Origin: Ferrimonas sediminicola
GTDB taxonomy: Bacteria; Pseudomonadota; Gammaproteobacteria; Enterobacterales; Shewanellaceae
Direction: 5' to 3'
DNA length: 64,000 nt
NCBI RefSeq assembly: GCF_005116715.1
Contig: NZ_SWCI01000007.1
Coordinates: 161,716-225,715, forward strand
This document shows, one piece after another, positions 9,695 through 19,608 of this stretch. The position numbers were made by a program, and so were the translations under genes. Position 1 is the stretch's first letter. Each line of letters opens with the position of its first letter. The notes beneath the pieces were generated by a model. It searched no databases. It had not been told where the DNA came from and saw nothing but the letters and a program-made list of their open reading frames with translations.

Positions 9695-10141
9695 ATGACC
9701 ATCTGGGTGGATGCGGACGCCTGTCCCGTCGTCATCAAAGAGATTTTGTTCCGCGCCGCCGAGCGCACCCAAACCCCGCTGGTGCTGGTGGCGAACCGGG
9801 GCATGCGCACCCCGCCCTCAGCCTGGATCCGGGTGCAGGTGGTGCCCGCCGGTTTCGACGTGGCGGACAACGAGATCGTCAGGCAGGTGCAGCCGGGGGA
9901 GATGGTGATCACCAGTGATATCCCGCTGGCGGCGGAGGTGATCGAGAAGGGGGCGGAGGCGCTCAGCCCACGGGGTGAGGAGTTTACTGCCCAGAACATC
10001 CGCGGCCGCCTCAACATGCGCGACTTCATGGACACCATGCGGGCCTCCGGCGTGCAGACCGGCGGGCCGCCGCCGCTGAGTCAGCAGGAGCGCCAGGGGT
10101 TTGCCAACGCCCTGGACCGCTACCTGGCAAAGCAGAGGTAA
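9695..10141 (+). CDS. yaiI: YaiI/YqxD family protein (UPF0178)
   Basis: The 148-residue protein begins [16 protein letters not shown], the hallmark of the YaiI/YqxD family, and contains the conserved SDIPLA and the [19 protein letters not shown] stretch. The family is related to PIN-like nucleases by its acidic residues, but its function is not established. It is flanked by terminators on both sides, so it is probably monocistronic. The ATG at 9695 follows a weak purine stretch. Confidence 0.9.
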   Translation: MTIWVDADACPVVIKEILFRAAERTQTPLVLVANRGMRTPPSAWIRVQVVPAGFDVADNEIVRQVQPGEMVITSDIPLAAEVIEKGAEALSPRGEEFTAQNIRGRLNMRDFMDTMRASGVQTGGPPPLSQQERQGFANALDRYLAKQR

Positions 10142-10171
10142 AAAGAACCCGGCCATCTGGCCGGGTTCTTT
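10142..10171. terminator. Bidirectional terminator between yaiI and the M2 peptidase
   Basis: The stem AAAGAACCCGGCC/GGCCGGGTTCTTT with an ATCT loop has A residues on one side and T on the other, so it can serve both convergent genes. Confidence 0.85.
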
Positions 10172-10187
10172 CGTCTCTGGGGCCGGT

Positions 10188-12023
10188 TTACCAGCCGCAC
10201 TGGCGGCCGGCGGCCTGGTTCTGCTGATCCAGCCAGGTGTGCAGTGGCTTGAAGTAGTTGAGGATGGCGTCGCCGCTCATCTTCTCAGAACCGGTCACCA
10301 TCGCCAGGGTCTGGGGCCAGGGCTGGGACAACCCGGACTCCAGCATGGCGTTCAGCTTGGCGCCCGCCTCTTTGTTGCCATAGATGGAGCAGCGGTGGAT
10401 GTCGCCCTGATAGCCGGCGGTGTCGCACAGGGACTGGTGGAACTGGAATTGCAGGATGTGCGCCAGGAAGTAACGGGTGTAGGGGACGTTGCCGGGAACA
10501 TGGTACTTGGCACCGGGGTCGAAGTCCGCCTCGGTGCGTGTCACCGGCGCCGCCACTCCCTGGTACTTGGCGCGCAGCTCCCACCAGGCCTGGTTGTAGT
10601 TGTCCGGGGTGATCTCGCCGGAGAACACCTTCCAGCGCCACTGGTCGATCATCAGGCCGAAGGGCAGGAAGGCCACCTTGTCCAGGGCCTGGCGCAGCAG
10701 CAGGCCGATGTCGGCATCGGCACTGGGCACCTGATCCAGCAGGCCGATCTGCTTCAGGTAGCTGGGAGTGATGGAGAGGGCGATGGTGTCGCCGATCGCC
10801 TCGTGGAAGCCGTCATTGGCGCTGTCTTTGAACAGGAACGGCTGGTCCTTGTAGGCACGCTGGTAGATGTTGTGCCCCAACTCGTGGTGGATCACCACGA
10901 AGTCCTCGGCGTTCTTCTGGATGCACATCTTGATGCGGATGTCGTCCTCGTTATCCAGGTCCCAGGCGCTGGCGTGGCACACCACGTCGCGGTCCGCAGG
11001 CTCGGTAAACAGGGAGCGATCCCAGAAGGTCTGGGGCAGGGGATCGAAGCCCAGGGAGGTAAAGAACCCCTCCGCCTGCTCGACCATCCTGACCTCGTCG
11101 TAGTCGTGCTCCGCCAGCAGGGCGGTCAGGTCGTAACCGGGATCGGCCTGGTTCGGGGCCACCAGATCGTAGATGTTGCCCCACTGCTGGGACCACAGGT
11201 TGCCCAACAGGTGGGCGGGGATCATCCCGTCCTGGGGTACCACATCGGTGCCGTACTCCTCAGCCAGTTTGCCGCGCACGTAGCAGTGCAGGGCGTCATA
11301 CAGCGGCTTGACCTCGCCCCACAGGGCGTCCAGCTCCCCGGGGAACTGTTCGGCGGGCATGTCGTACTTGGAGCGCCACAGCTGGCCGACATCCTCATAG
11401 CCCAGCTGCCTGGCGCCTTCGTTGGCCAGTTCCACCTGGCGGGTGAACAGCGGCCGCATCGGCTTGGCGATCTCTCGCCAGCCCTGCCAGATATCCAGCA
11501 GCTGCTCGGGATCCCGGGAGGTGGCCATCAGGGCGGAGAGTTGGGGCTGACTCAGGCACTCACCGCCCTTCAGGCAGTGGCGGCCCTTGCCGTACAGCCC
11601 GCCGAGTTCGGCGTTGAGTTTGGCCAGTTCTTCGCTCTTGGCCGGGCTGACGGGGGAGGGCAGGACGATGGTGCGCTTGAGCACCTCCAACTTGCGCAGC
11701 TCATCGTCGGTCAGGCCGCGGGTGTCGGCGGTGGCGGCCCGGCTGGCGTACTCCACCGCCTTGTCGTTGAAGCGGCGCTCGGCGTCGGAGGCCAGGGCGG
11801 CGGTGTCTTCGGTGATGAAGTTGCTGTAGATCCAGGAGGCGCGGCTGGCCTCCTCGACCAGATTGGACAGATCCGCTTCGGCGGCGGCGATAAACTCGCT
11901 GGTGCCGGAGTCGGGAGCCTGGGTGGTTGCGGCCTTGTCGTTGGTTTTTTCGGCCGGCGCGCAGGCGGTGAGCAGAGCCAGTGCCACGGCCGACAGGGCC
12001 ATGGGGGTTCGCTTAAGAGCCAT
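10188..12023 (-). CDS. M2-family (angiotensin-converting-enzyme-like) dipeptidyl carboxypeptidase, lipoprotein
   Basis: The 611-residue protein begins with a lipoprotein signal (lipobox LTAC, Cys21), so it is probably anchored in the envelope. The zinc site is H380-E381-L-G-H384 with the third ligand E408 in GFHEAIGD; the 24-residue spacing from H384 to E408 is that of ACE. Cysteines are frequent, as in secreted members. M2 enzymes release dipeptides from peptide C-termini, so a role in using exogenous peptides is an inference. It is a single gene, convergent with yaiI. Confidence 0.93.
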   Translation of the reverse strand: MALKRTPMALSAVALALLTACAPAEKTNDKAATTQAPDSGTSEFIAAAEADLSNLVEEASRASWIYSNFITEDTAALASDAERRFNDKAVEYASRAATADTRGLTDDELRKLEVLKRTIVLPSPVSPAKSEELAKLNAELGGLYGKGRHCLKGGECLSQPQLSALMATSRDPEQLLDIWQGWREIAKPMRPLFTRQVELANEGARQLGYEDVGQLWRSKYDMPAEQFPGELDALWGEVKPLYDALHCYVRGKLAEEYGTDVVPQDGMIPAHLLGNLWSQQWGNIYDLVAPNQADPGYDLTALLAEHDYDEVRMVEQAEGFFTSLGFDPLPQTFWDRSLFTEPADRDVVCHASAWDLDNEDDIRIKMCIQKNAEDFVVIHHELGHNIYQRAYKDQPFLFKDSANDGFHEAIGDTIALSITPSYLKQIGLLDQVPSADADIGLLLRQALDKVAFLPFGLMIDQWRWKVFSGEITPDNYNQAWWELRAKYQGVAAPVTRTEADFDPGAKYHVPGNVPYTRYFLAHILQFQFHQSLCDTAGYQGDIHRCSIYGNKEAGAKLNAMLESGLSQPWPQTLAMVTGSEKMSGDAILNYFKPLHTWLDQQNQAAGRQCGW

Positions 12024-12189
12024 AGAGCTTTCCTTTGCTTGTGGTTGTTGATCTGAGCCGCATTCTAGTATGCCTGCCGCCGTGTGAAAAGCGACACAGG
12101 CGCCTGACCCAGGTTCGGCGGGGATCTGTGGCTAACGGCCGGAAAAGAGGGGAATATTCCGGAGTTCAAACAGTTTCGGCCGGGCTGCT

Positions 12190-12234
12190 TTGACATTACC
12201 CAGCCCCCAGAGTAAGTTAAAACAAGTGTTTTAA
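12190..12234 (+). promoter_or_regulatory. psrA promoter with overlapping palindromic operator
   Basis: TTGACA at 12190-12195 and TAAGTT at 12213-12218 are separated by 17 bp. The perfect inverted repeat TTAAAACAAGTGTTTTAA at 12217-12234 overlaps the -10 and the start region. Its arms resemble the GAAAC-N4-GTTTC core described for PsrA, which fits autorepression. Confidence 0.7.
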
Positions 12235-12250
12235 TCAGGAAGACGCACAC

Positions 12251-12916
12251 ATGTCTAATAAGCAAGGTACAAAATCCCGTATCTTGGACGCCGCGGAGAG
12301 GCTGTTTGCGGAGAGGGGCTTTGCCGACACCTCACTACGGCTGATCACCAGCAAGGCGGAGGTGAACCTGGCCTCGGTGAACTACCATTTCGGTTCCAAG
12401 AAGGAACTGATCCAGGCGGTGCTGGCGCGCTACCTGGACCAGTTTATGCCTGCCTGTGAGCAGGCCCTGGCCGAGCTCGATGGTCAGTCGGAGCTGAGCG
12501 TGTCCGCCATCTTCGAAAGCCTGGTGCAGCCGCTGCTCTCCCTGGACCAGCTGCGTCACCGCGGTTCCACCATCTTCCTGCAGCTGCTGGGCCGCGGCTA
12601 TATCGAGAGCCAGGGCCATCTGCGCTGGTTTGTCACCACCCATTACGGTCGTCCGCTGGAGCTTATCGTCAAGCTGATCCACCAGGTGGATAAGGATATC
12701 GACGATGCCGAGCTGTTCTGGCGACTGCACTTTACCCTGGGTACCATGGTGTTCACTATGGCTTCGCTGGAGGCCCTGAATGACATCGCCCAGGCCGATT
12801 TCGATCAGCACAACAACGTGGAGTCGGTGATCAAGAGACTGATCCCCTATGTGGCCGCCGGCGTGGTCGCCCCGGCTCCCCATCTGTCAAGGACACAGAT
12901 TAAGGAAGTATCATGA
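12251..12916 (+). CDS. psrA: TetR-family fatty-acid-responsive regulator PsrA
   Basis: The 221-residue protein has a TetR helix-turn-helix at about 10-55 (TKSRILDAAERLFAERGFADTSLRLI and VNYHFGSKKELI) and an all-helical ligand domain. Sequence and position directly before fadE match PsrA of Pseudomonas and Shewanella, which represses beta-oxidation genes until long-chain acyl compounds bind. Its stop overlaps the fadE start (ATGA), so the two are co-transcribed and coupled. A palindrome over its own promoter suggests autoregulation. Confidence 0.88.
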   Translation: MSNKQGTKSRILDAAERLFAERGFADTSLRLITSKAEVNLASVNYHFGSKKELIQAVLARYLDQFMPACEQALAELDGQSELSVSAIFESLVQPLLSLDQLRHRGSTIFLQLLGRGYIESQGHLRWFVTTHYGRPLELIVKLIHQVDKDIDDAELFWRLHFTLGTMVFTMASLEALNDIAQADFDQHNNVESVIKRLIPYVAAGVVAPAPHLSRTQIKEVS

Positions 12917-15192
12917 CGACGCTGTTTATCCTGGTAATCATTGCCCTGCTGCTACTGTTTGGCGTGACGGACATTCGCCGACAGTTTATCACCAAGCCGG
13001 TGTTTTCCTTCTTTACCAAGGTGCTGCCACCGCTGTCCCAGACCGAGCGGGAAGCGATGGAGGCGGGCACCGTGTGGTGGGACGGCGAGCTGTTCTCCGG
13101 TCGCCCCGACTGGCAGCAGTTGCACGCCATGCCCGCACCGGAATTGACCGGTGAGGAGCGCGCCTTCCTGGAGAACCAGGTGACCACCCTGCTGAGGATG
13201 CTGGATGATCACCAGACGGTTCAGCAGGACAAGGATCTGCCCAAGGCGGTGTGGGACTACCTGAAGCAGGAGCGCTTCTTTTCGATGATCATCCCCCGGG
13301 CCTATGGCGGCCTGGAGTTTTCGGCGCTGGCGGCGTCCACCATTGTGGCGCAGATCGCCTCGCGCAGCCTGACCGCCGCCATCACCGTGATGGTGCCCAA
13401 CTCCCTGGGCCCAGGTGAGCTGCTGTCCCACTATGGGACCGAGGAGCAGAAGCAGCGCTGGCTGCCCGGCCTGGCCGACGGCACCGAGGTGCCCTGTTTT
13501 GCCCTGACCGGTCCGGAGGCCGGATCCGACGCCGGCGCCATCCCGGACAGCGGCGTGGTGTGCATGGGCGAGTATCAGGGCGAGGAGGTGCTGGGCCTGA
13601 AGCTGAACTGGGACAAGCGCTACATCACCCTGGCGCCGGTGGCGACAGTATTGGGATTGGCGTTTAAGATGCGTGATCCCGACGGGCTGCTGGGTGACAA
13701 GAGGGAGATTGGCATCACCTGTGCGCTGATCCCGGCTAATCACCCGGGGGTTGAACTGGGCCACCGTCACAACCCGCTGAACATGGCCTTTATGAACGGC
13801 ACCACCCGCGGCCGAGATGTGTTCATCCCCATGGATTGGATCATCGGCGGCCCGGATTACGCCGGTCGTGGCTGGCGGATGCTGGTGGAGTGCCTCTCCG
13901 CCGGGCGCGGCATCTCGCTGCCGGCCCTGGCGACCTCGGCAGGCCACCTGGCGACCCGGACCACCTCCGCCTACTGCGGCGTGCGCCAGCAGTTCGGGGT
14001 GAACATCGGTCAGTTCGAGGGGGTTCAGGAGGCGTTGGCCCGCATCGTCGGCAACACCTACCTGCTGGAGGCGGCCCGCAAGATGACCGTGGGTGCCATC
14101 GACATGAAACAGAAGCCCTCGGTGGTCACCGCCATCGCCAAGTACCACATGACCGAGCTGGGGCGCGCCATCATCAATGACGCCATGGACATCCACGGCG
14201 GCAAGGGAATCCAGCTGGGTCCCAAGAACTACCTCGGCCATCAGTATATGGCGCAGCCGGTGTCGATCACCGTCGAGGGCGCCAACATCCTCACCCGCAA
14301 CCTGATGATCTTCGGCCAGGGGGCGACCCGCTGTCACCCCTATGTGCTGTCGGAGATGGAGGCGGTGGCCATGGAGGACAAGGAGCAGGCACTGAAGGTG
14401 TTCGACGGCCTGCTGCTGTCCCACATGATCCACGGCGCCCGCAACGCCCTGGTCTCCCTGAGCAGTGCCCTAACTGGATCCCGGTTGAACTCGGCCCCGG
14501 TGGCCGGCGATACCGCCCGGCACTACCGTGACCTGGGCCGCCTCAGTGCCAACCTGGCGCTGATGTCGGACCTGGCGATGGCCACCTTGGGCGGCAGCCT
14601 CAAGCAGAAGGAGATGATTTCCGCCCGTCTCGGCGATGTGCTGAGTCAGCTCTACCTGGCGTCGTCGGTGCTGCGCCACTACGAAGCGGAGGGGCGTCAA
14701 CAGAGTGACCTGCCCCTGGTGCACTACTCGGTGGCGCGCTGCACCCACCTGGCGGCGGAGGCGATGGAGGAGGTGATCCGCAACTTCCCCAGCCTGCCGG
14801 CGCGCTGGCTGGCTAAGGTGCTGATCTTTCCTGTCGGCAACCATTTCCATGGGCCGTCAGATGAACTGGCTCAGCGGGTGTGCGCCACCGTGGCCCAGCC
14901 CGGGGTGCTGCGTGAGCGACTGACCCACCTCTGCCCCATGCCGGAAGGGCTGCAGGATGGCATCAGCGAGGTGGAGTCCGCGTTCCTGGCGCTGCACAAA
15001 CAGCAGCCGCAGATGAAGAAGATCAAACAGGCGATGCGCCAAGGCACCCTGGCCAAGCAGGCGATCACCCCGGAGGTGATCGACCGGGCCAGGGAGGAGC
15101 AGGTGCTGACCGAATCGGAAGCCAAGGATCTGCTGGACGCCTGGACGCTGCGTACCGCCGCCATCGAGGTGGATGAGTTCGCCACCCTGTAG
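12913..15192 (+). CDS. fadE: Acyl-CoA dehydrogenase FadE
   Basis: The 759-residue protein catalyses the first, FAD-dependent step of beta-oxidation. It has an N-terminal hydrophobic helix (about 3-18), the acyl-CoA dehydrogenase core with CFALTGPEAGSDAGAIPD and AMDIHGGKGIQLGPKNYLG, and the extra C-terminal domain (DUF1974) typical of the long gammaproteobacterial FadE type. It overlaps the psrA stop by 4 bp, so its expression is linked to the regulator that responds to its substrates. A strong hairpin follows. Confidence 0.95.
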   Translation: MTTLFILVIIALLLLFGVTDIRRQFITKPVFSFFTKVLPPLSQTEREAMEAGTVWWDGELFSGRPDWQQLHAMPAPELTGEERAFLENQVTTLLRMLDDHQTVQQDKDLPKAVWDYLKQERFFSMIIPRAYGGLEFSALAASTIVAQIASRSLTAAITVMVPNSLGPGELLSHYGTEEQKQRWLPGLADGTEVPCFALTGPEAGSDAGAIPDSGVVCMGEYQGEEVLGLKLNWDKRYITLAPVATVLGLAFKMRDPDGLLGDKREIGITCALIPANHPGVELGHRHNPLNMAFMNGTTRGRDVFIPMDWIIGGPDYAGRGWRMLVECLSAGRGISLPALATSAGHLATRTTSAYCGVRQQFGVNIGQFEGVQEALARIVGNTYLLEAARKMTVGAIDMKQKPSVVTAIAKYHMTELGRAIINDAMDIHGGKGIQLGPKNYLGHQYMAQPVSITVEGANILTRNLMIFGQGATRCHPYVLSEMEAVAMEDKEQALKVFDGLLLSHMIHGARNALVSLSSALTGSRLNSAPVAGDTARHYRDLGRLSANLALMSDLAMATLGGSLKQKEMISARLGDVLSQLYLASSVLRHYEAEGRQQSDLPLVHYSVARCTHLAAEAMEEVIRNFPSLPARWLAKVLIFPVGNHFHGPSDELAQRVCATVAQPGVLRERLTHLCPMPEGLQDGISEVESAFLALHKQQPQMKKIKQAMRQGTLAKQAITPEVIDRAREEQVLTESEAKDLLDAWTLRTAAIEVDEFATL

Positions 15193-15209
15193 GGAAGCAC
15201 CGATGAGAG

Positions 15210-15237
15210 GGGCCGGCACTATGCCGGCCCTTATTTT
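15210..15237 (+). terminator. Terminator after fadE
   Basis: The perfect stem GGGCCGGCA/TGCCGGCCC with a CTA loop is followed by TTATTTT. Confidence 0.85.
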
Positions 15238-15274
15238 GGGAGCGTGTCAGTGACCGGCGCCGCTGCGTCCGGGC

Positions 15275-15306
15275 ACAAAAAAGGGTTGGCCAAGGCCAAC
15301 CCTTTT
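15275..15306 (-). terminator. Terminator after pykA
   Basis: The 12-bp stem AAAAGGGTTGGC/GCCAACCCTTTT ends in a T run when read on the minus strand (A6 on plus). Confidence 0.88.
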
Positions 15307-15321
15307 CAGGGGGAGGAGTGA

Positions 15322-16758
15322 TTAGTCGACCACCACCACCTTGGTGGTGTTGGTGCCGCCGATGGTTTCCATCATGTCACCCTTGGTCACCAGGACCATG
15401 TCACCGCTCTCCAGCAGGCCGGCCGCCTTGATCTCGGCGATGGCCGCAGACACCATGTGACCGGCTTGATGCTTGGTGGAGTCGAAGCTTACGGGGTAGA
15501 CGCCACGGTACAGGGCCATGCGCGCCAGGGTGGAGCTGTGACGAGACAGGGCGATGATGGGCAAGCCGGAGGTGATGCGGCTCATGATCATCGGGGTGTT
15601 GCCGGACTCGGTCAGCGCCACAATGGCCTTGACGCCTTCCAGGTGGTTGGCGGCGTACATGGTGGCCAGGGCGATGGTCTCTTCAACGGTCTTGAAGCGC
15701 TCGTCCAGACGGTGGCCGGAGACCTGAACCCTGGGGTTCTTCTCGGCGCCGATGCAGACGCTGACCATCGCCTTGACGGTCTCTTCGGGGAAGTCGCCGG
15801 CGGCGGTCTCGGCGGACAGCATCACGGCGTCGGTGCCGTCGAGCACGGCGTTGGCCACGTCCATCACCTCGGCTCGGGTGGGCATGGGGTTGGAGATCAT
15901 CGTCTCCATCATCTGGGTCGCGGTGATCACCACCCGGTTCAGCTGACGGCAGCGGGCGATCAGCTTCTTCTGAACCCCCATCAGTTCGGCGTCGCCAATC
16001 TCAACACCGAGGTCGCCACGAGCCACCATGACGGCGTCGGAGGCCAGGATGACGTCGTCCATCGCTTCGTCGGTGGCAACGGCTTCGGCACGCTCCACCT
16101 TGGCGACGATGTGGGCGTTGCAGCCGGCTTCGCGAGCCAGTTCGCGAGCGTAGTGCAGATCCTCTCCGGTACGGGGGAAGGAGACGGCCAGGTAGTCCAC
16201 ACCGATCTTGGCGGCGGTCTTGATGTCAGCCTTGTCTTTCTCGGTCAGGGCCGCTGCGGACAGGCCGCCGCCCTGCTTGTTGATGCCCTTGTTGTTGGAC
16301 AGGGGGCCAGCCACGGTCACGGTGGTGATCACCCGGTTGCCTTCCACCTTCTCTACGCGCAGCTGAACTCGGCCGTCATCGAGCAGCAGCACGTCGCCGG
16401 TCTCGACATCCTGGGGCAGGTTCTTGTAGTCCAGACCGACTTGATGCTCATCGCCTTCGCCCTTGGCAAGATCGCTGTCCAGCACAAAGGTATGGCCCAG
16501 GGGCAGGTTGATCTTGCCCTCTTTAAAGGTGGACACCCGGATCTTGGGACCCTGGAGGTCACCCAGGATGGCCACGTGGAGGTTGTGCTTGGCGGCAAGC
16601 GCTCGTACCTCGTCGGCGCGCTTGATGTGATCCTCGGGGCTGCCATGGGAAAAGTTCATCCGTACGACGTTGGCGCCGGCCTTGATGATCTTCTCCAGGT
16701 TGCCGACGCGGTCAGTCGCTGGACCCAACGTGGTTACGATCTTAGTTCTTCTGAGCAT
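15322..16758 (-). CDS. pykA: Pyruvate kinase, PykA type
   Basis: Pyruvate kinase converts phosphoenolpyruvate and ADP to pyruvate and ATP. The 478-residue product matches type II (PykA) enzymes: it begins [16 protein letters not shown], has [11 protein letters not shown], the catalytic [12 protein letters not shown] region and [15 protein letters not shown]. The ATG at 16758 follows GGAG; an upstream ATG at 16770 lacks a comparable site. It sits next to hexR and the Entner-Doudoroff genes, whose product it consumes downstream. Related Shewanella have pykA in the HexR regulon, but I could not find a convincing HexR site in its upstream region here. Confidence 0.95.
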   Translation of the reverse strand: MLRRTKIVTTLGPATDRVGNLEKIIKAGANVVRMNFSHGSPEDHIKRADEVRALAAKHNLHVAILGDLQGPKIRVSTFKEGKINLPLGHTFVLDSDLAKGEGDEHQVGLDYKNLPQDVETGDVLLLDDGRVQLRVEKVEGNRVITTVTVAGPLSNNKGINKQGGGLSAAALTEKDKADIKTAAKIGVDYLAVSFPRTGEDLHYARELAREAGCNAHIVAKVERAEAVATDEAMDDVILASDAVMVARGDLGVEIGDAELMGVQKKLIARCRQLNRVVITATQMMETMISNPMPTRAEVMDVANAVLDGTDAVMLSAETAAGDFPEETVKAMVSVCIGAEKNPRVQVSGHRLDERFKTVEETIALATMYAANHLEGVKAIVALTESGNTPMIMSRITSGLPIIALSRHSSTLARMALYRGVYPVSFDSTKHQAGHMVSAAIAEIKAAGLLESGDMVLVTKGDMMETIGGTNTTKVVVVD

Positions 16759-16952
16759 AGGTAACTCCATCAGAATACTGGCTCTAAAGTTTAAATAGAT
16801 GAAACTCGCGGCCTGGTGGCTGAAAGTTCAACATGAAAGAAAATTACGTAAATTATAGATGTTGCTGCATGACAAAAATGTGACCTGGCGCAAGGTCGAC
16901 AAGCCTAAGGAAGCAATTTGTTGAGGTCAAGTGTAGTCGTTGTGACAAAGAA

Positions 16953-16983
16953 AATGCCGCTGAGTGGGGTTCACAGCGGCATT
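16953..16983 (-). terminator. Terminator after hexR
   Basis: The 10-bp stem AATGCCGCTG/CAGCGGCATT is followed on the minus strand by TTCTTTG. Confidence 0.75.
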
Positions 16984-16997
16984 TATTGGGGAAGGGC

Positions 16998-17852
16998 TTA
17001 CAGGTTAGAGGGTTTTTCGAAGCGGGATTCCCGTATCGCTTCTTTGACCCGCTTCAAATTCTCGCGGAAACGGGGGCCGCGGCGCAGGGTGAAGCCGGTG
17101 GCCAGCACGTCGATCACCGTCAGGTGCGCCAGGCGAGATGCCATGGGGATGAACATGTCGGTGTCCTCCGGCACCTCGACGGTGACCGCCAGGGTACTTT
17201 CGCGGGCCAGGGGGCTGTCCTTGGCGGTGATGGAGATCACCTGCGCATTGCTCTCCCGGGCAAGGCGCGCCACCTCCACCAGGGCTTTGGTGCGGCCGGT
17301 GTGGGAGAACAGCACCAGCACCGAGCCGGCGGACGCGTTGATGCAGCTCATGCGCATCATCAGCACATCGTCGAAGCAGCTGACCGGCACGTTGAACCGG
17401 AAGAACTTGTTCTGGGCATCGTGGGCCACGGAGGAGGAGGCCCCCAGGCCGAAGAAGGAGATGTGCTGTGCCTGGGTCAGGATGTCGACCGCACGATTAA
17501 TCGCCATAGGATCAATGGATTGGCGTGCCACGTCCAGGGCGGCCATGGAAGATTCGAAGATCTTGTTGGTGTAGGAATCCGGGCCATCATCCTCATCCAC
17601 GTGACGGGACACGTAGGGAGTGCCGTTGGCCAGGCTCTGTGCCAAATGTAACTTGAAGTCCGGAAACCCTTTGGTATCGAGGCGTCGGCAGAAGCGGTTC
17701 ACCGTAGGTTCACTTACGTCTGCCATCTTTGCCAGGGTGGCAATGCTGGCGTGTATAGCGGTCTGGGGTGAGGTTAAGATGACTTCCGCTACCTTTCGCT
17801 CGGACTTACTGAAGTTACTGAGGTTCGTCTGTATTTTTTCTAGTGTATTCAT
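16998..17852 (-). CDS. hexR: RpiR-family regulator HexR
   Basis: The 284-residue protein has an N-terminal RpiR-type helix-turn-helix (IATLAKMADVSEPTVNRFCRRL) and a C-terminal SIS sugar-phosphate-binding domain (ISFFGLGASSSVAHDAQNKFFRF, VLFSHTGRTKALVEVARLA). In gammaproteobacteria HexR binds 2-keto-3-deoxy-6-phosphogluconate and controls central carbon genes. It is divergent from zwf-pgl-edd-eda across 267 bp, as in Pseudomonas and Shewanella. HexR-like sites are found before zwf, gapA and gapB in this window. Confidence 0.95.
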   Translation of the reverse strand: MNTLEKIQTNLSNFSKSERKVAEVILTSPQTAIHASIATLAKMADVSEPTVNRFCRRLDTKGFPDFKLHLAQSLANGTPYVSRHVDEDDGPDSYTNKIFESSMAALDVARQSIDPMAINRAVDILTQAQHISFFGLGASSSVAHDAQNKFFRFNVPVSCFDDVLMMRMSCINASAGSVLVLFSHTGRTKALVEVARLARESNAQVISITAKDSPLARESTLAVTVEVPEDTDMFIPMASRLAHLTVIDVLATGFTLRRGPRFRENLKRVKEAIRESRFEKPSNL

Positions 17853-18053
17853 AAGAATATTCGCCCAGTTAACCGAGAGTATGACTGCCGCTCTTTGCCT
17901 GAACGCGCCTATAATTGGCAGTAAAGCGCTGTATACTGAGGCGATGATCTCAGGTTAAGAGATGCAGTTAGGATAAGTTTACAAACAGTGTTGTAATTTA
18001 TCTAGCTTTCGAGTGACCGCCGAGGTTGCGTCAGCGAAAAAAATTCTCTTTAA

Positions 18054-18068
18054 TGTAGTTAATTTACG
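18054..18068. promoter_or_regulatory. HexR-like operator upstream of zwf
   Basis: TGTAGTTAATTTACG differs only at the last base from the HexR consensus half-site pair (TGTARTTAAWTTACA, recalled from Shewanella). It lies 51-65 bp before the zwf start, within the hexR-zwf intergenic region. Confidence 0.7.
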
Positions 18069-18119
18069 AAAATGTGATGCCGCCGTGGTGGCGACATCCT
18101 TCCATATAGGAGTTGGATA

Positions 18120-19598
18120 GTGACTCACTTTACCGGCTCGGTAGCCAAGCCCTGTGACTTCGTGCTGTTTGGCACCGTGGGTGACCTGGCGCGCCGCAAA
18201 CTGATCCCGTCCCTGTACCAACTGGACAAGGCTGGGCTGCTCCACAGCGGCACTCGCATCTTCGGCGTCGCCCGTCGTGAGATGAGCCAGGAGGAGTATC
18301 AGCAGGTGATCCGCTCCTCCTTGGGCGAGTTCCTGAAGGAGGAGGTGGACAAGGACACCCTGACGCGGCTGCTGGCCCGCTGCACCTACGTGGCGATGGA
18401 CTTTACCCAGCCGGAGGGGTACGAGCAGTTCCACGCCCTGCGTCAGGCCCAGCCGGACAACGTGATGGTGAACTACTTCGCCACGCCGCCCTCCATCTAC
18501 GGCGTCATCTGCCGCTGTCTGAAGACCGCTGGCCTGATTGAGCCCGCCACCCGGGTGGTACTGGAGAAGCCCATCGGCCACGACCTGGAGTCCTCCAGGG
18601 TGATCAACGACCAGGTGGCCGAGTTTTTCGCCGAGAACCAGATCTACCGTATCGATCACTATCTTGGCAAGGAGACGGTGCAGAACCTGGTGGCACTGCG
18701 TTTCGCCAACTCCCTGTTCGCCTCCAAGTGGGACAACCGCACCATCGATCATGTGCAGATCACCGTCGCCGAGGAGGTGGGCATCGAGGGGCGTTGGGAT
18801 TACTTCGATAAAGCGGGCCAGATGCGGGACATGATCCAGAACCACCTGCTGCAGGTGCTGTCACTGGTGGCCATGGACCCGCCGGTCAACCTGGATGCCG
18901 ACTCCATCCGTGATGAGAAGGTGAAGGTGCTGAAGTCGCTGCGGCCCATCGACAGCAACAACGTGTTTGAAACGGCGGTGCGCGGCCAGTACTCGGCCGG
19001 CTTCCTCAAGGGCAGCCCGGTACCCGGCTACCTGGAGGAGGAGGGGGCCAACCTGGACTCCGATACCGAGACCTTCGCCGCCTTGAGGGTGGATATCGAC
19101 AACTGGCGCTGGTCCGGTGTGCCCTTCTACCTGCGAACCGGCAAGCGGATGCCCTACAAGTGCTCCGAGATCGTGGTGCACTTCAAGAACCCGCCCCACA
19201 ACCTGTACCGGGGCAGCTATCGCCAGTTGCCCCCCAATAAGTTGACCATCCGGCTCCAGCCTCACGAAGGGGTGGAGATCCAGATGATGAACAAGGTGCC
19301 CGGCCTGGACGAAACCCAGCGCCTGCAGACCACCAAACTGGATCTCTCTTTTTCCGACACCTTCAAGAACGAGCGCGTTGCCGATGCCTACGAGCGTCTG
19401 CTGCTGGAGTGCATGCTGGGTAACCAGTCGCTGTTCGTTCGCCGGGACGAGGTGGAGCAGGCGTGGAAGTGGTGCGATTCCATCTTGGCGGCCTGGGCCG
19501 GCTCCCATGAGCCGCCCAAGGCCTATCCCGCCGGAACCTGGGGGCCGGTGGCGTCGGTGGCGCTGATCACCCGCGACGGCCGTTCCTGGGATGAATAG
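18120..19598 (+). CDS. zwf: Glucose-6-phosphate 1-dehydrogenase
   Basis: Zwf oxidises glucose-6-phosphate to 6-phosphogluconolactone, feeding both the pentose phosphate and Entner-Doudoroff routes. The 492-residue product has the nucleotide-binding [17 protein letters not shown] start and the active-site [13 protein letters not shown]. The start is a GTG at 18120 with AGGAG 7 bp upstream. It is the first gene of zwf-pgl-edd-eda, divergent from hexR. Confidence 0.97.
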   Translation: MTHFTGSVAKPCDFVLFGTVGDLARRKLIPSLYQLDKAGLLHSGTRIFGVARREMSQEEYQQVIRSSLGEFLKEEVDKDTLTRLLARCTYVAMDFTQPEGYEQFHALRQAQPDNVMVNYFATPPSIYGVICRCLKTAGLIEPATRVVLEKPIGHDLESSRVINDQVAEFFAENQIYRIDHYLGKETVQNLVALRFANSLFASKWDNRTIDHVQITVAEEVGIEGRWDYFDKAGQMRDMIQNHLLQVLSLVAMDPPVNLDADSIRDEKVKVLKSLRPIDSNNVFETAVRGQYSAGFLKGSPVPGYLEEEGANLDSDTETFAALRVDIDNWRWSGVPFYLRTGKRMPYKCSEIVVHFKNPPHNLYRGSYRQLPPNKLTIRLQPHEGVEIQMMNKVPGLDETQRLQTTKLDLSFSDTFKNERVADAYERLLLECMLGNQSLFVRRDEVEQAWKWCDSILAAWAGSHEPPKAYPAGTWGPVASVALITRDGRSWDE

Positions 19599-19608
19599 GA
19601 CAGAAGCC

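Noticed and set aside
10101..12056. 651-codon frame opposite the M2 peptidase
   Set aside because: It runs through the yaiI end and a terminator and lies antisense to a gene with a complete ACE-type zinc site.
16841..16860. Possible HexR site before pykA (AAATTACGTAAATTATAG)
   Set aside because: It contains half-site-like pieces but does not fit the 15-base consensus in either direction.
17990..18004. Second possible HexR site in the hexR-zwf gap (TGTAATTTATCTAGC)
   Set aside because: Only the left half matches.
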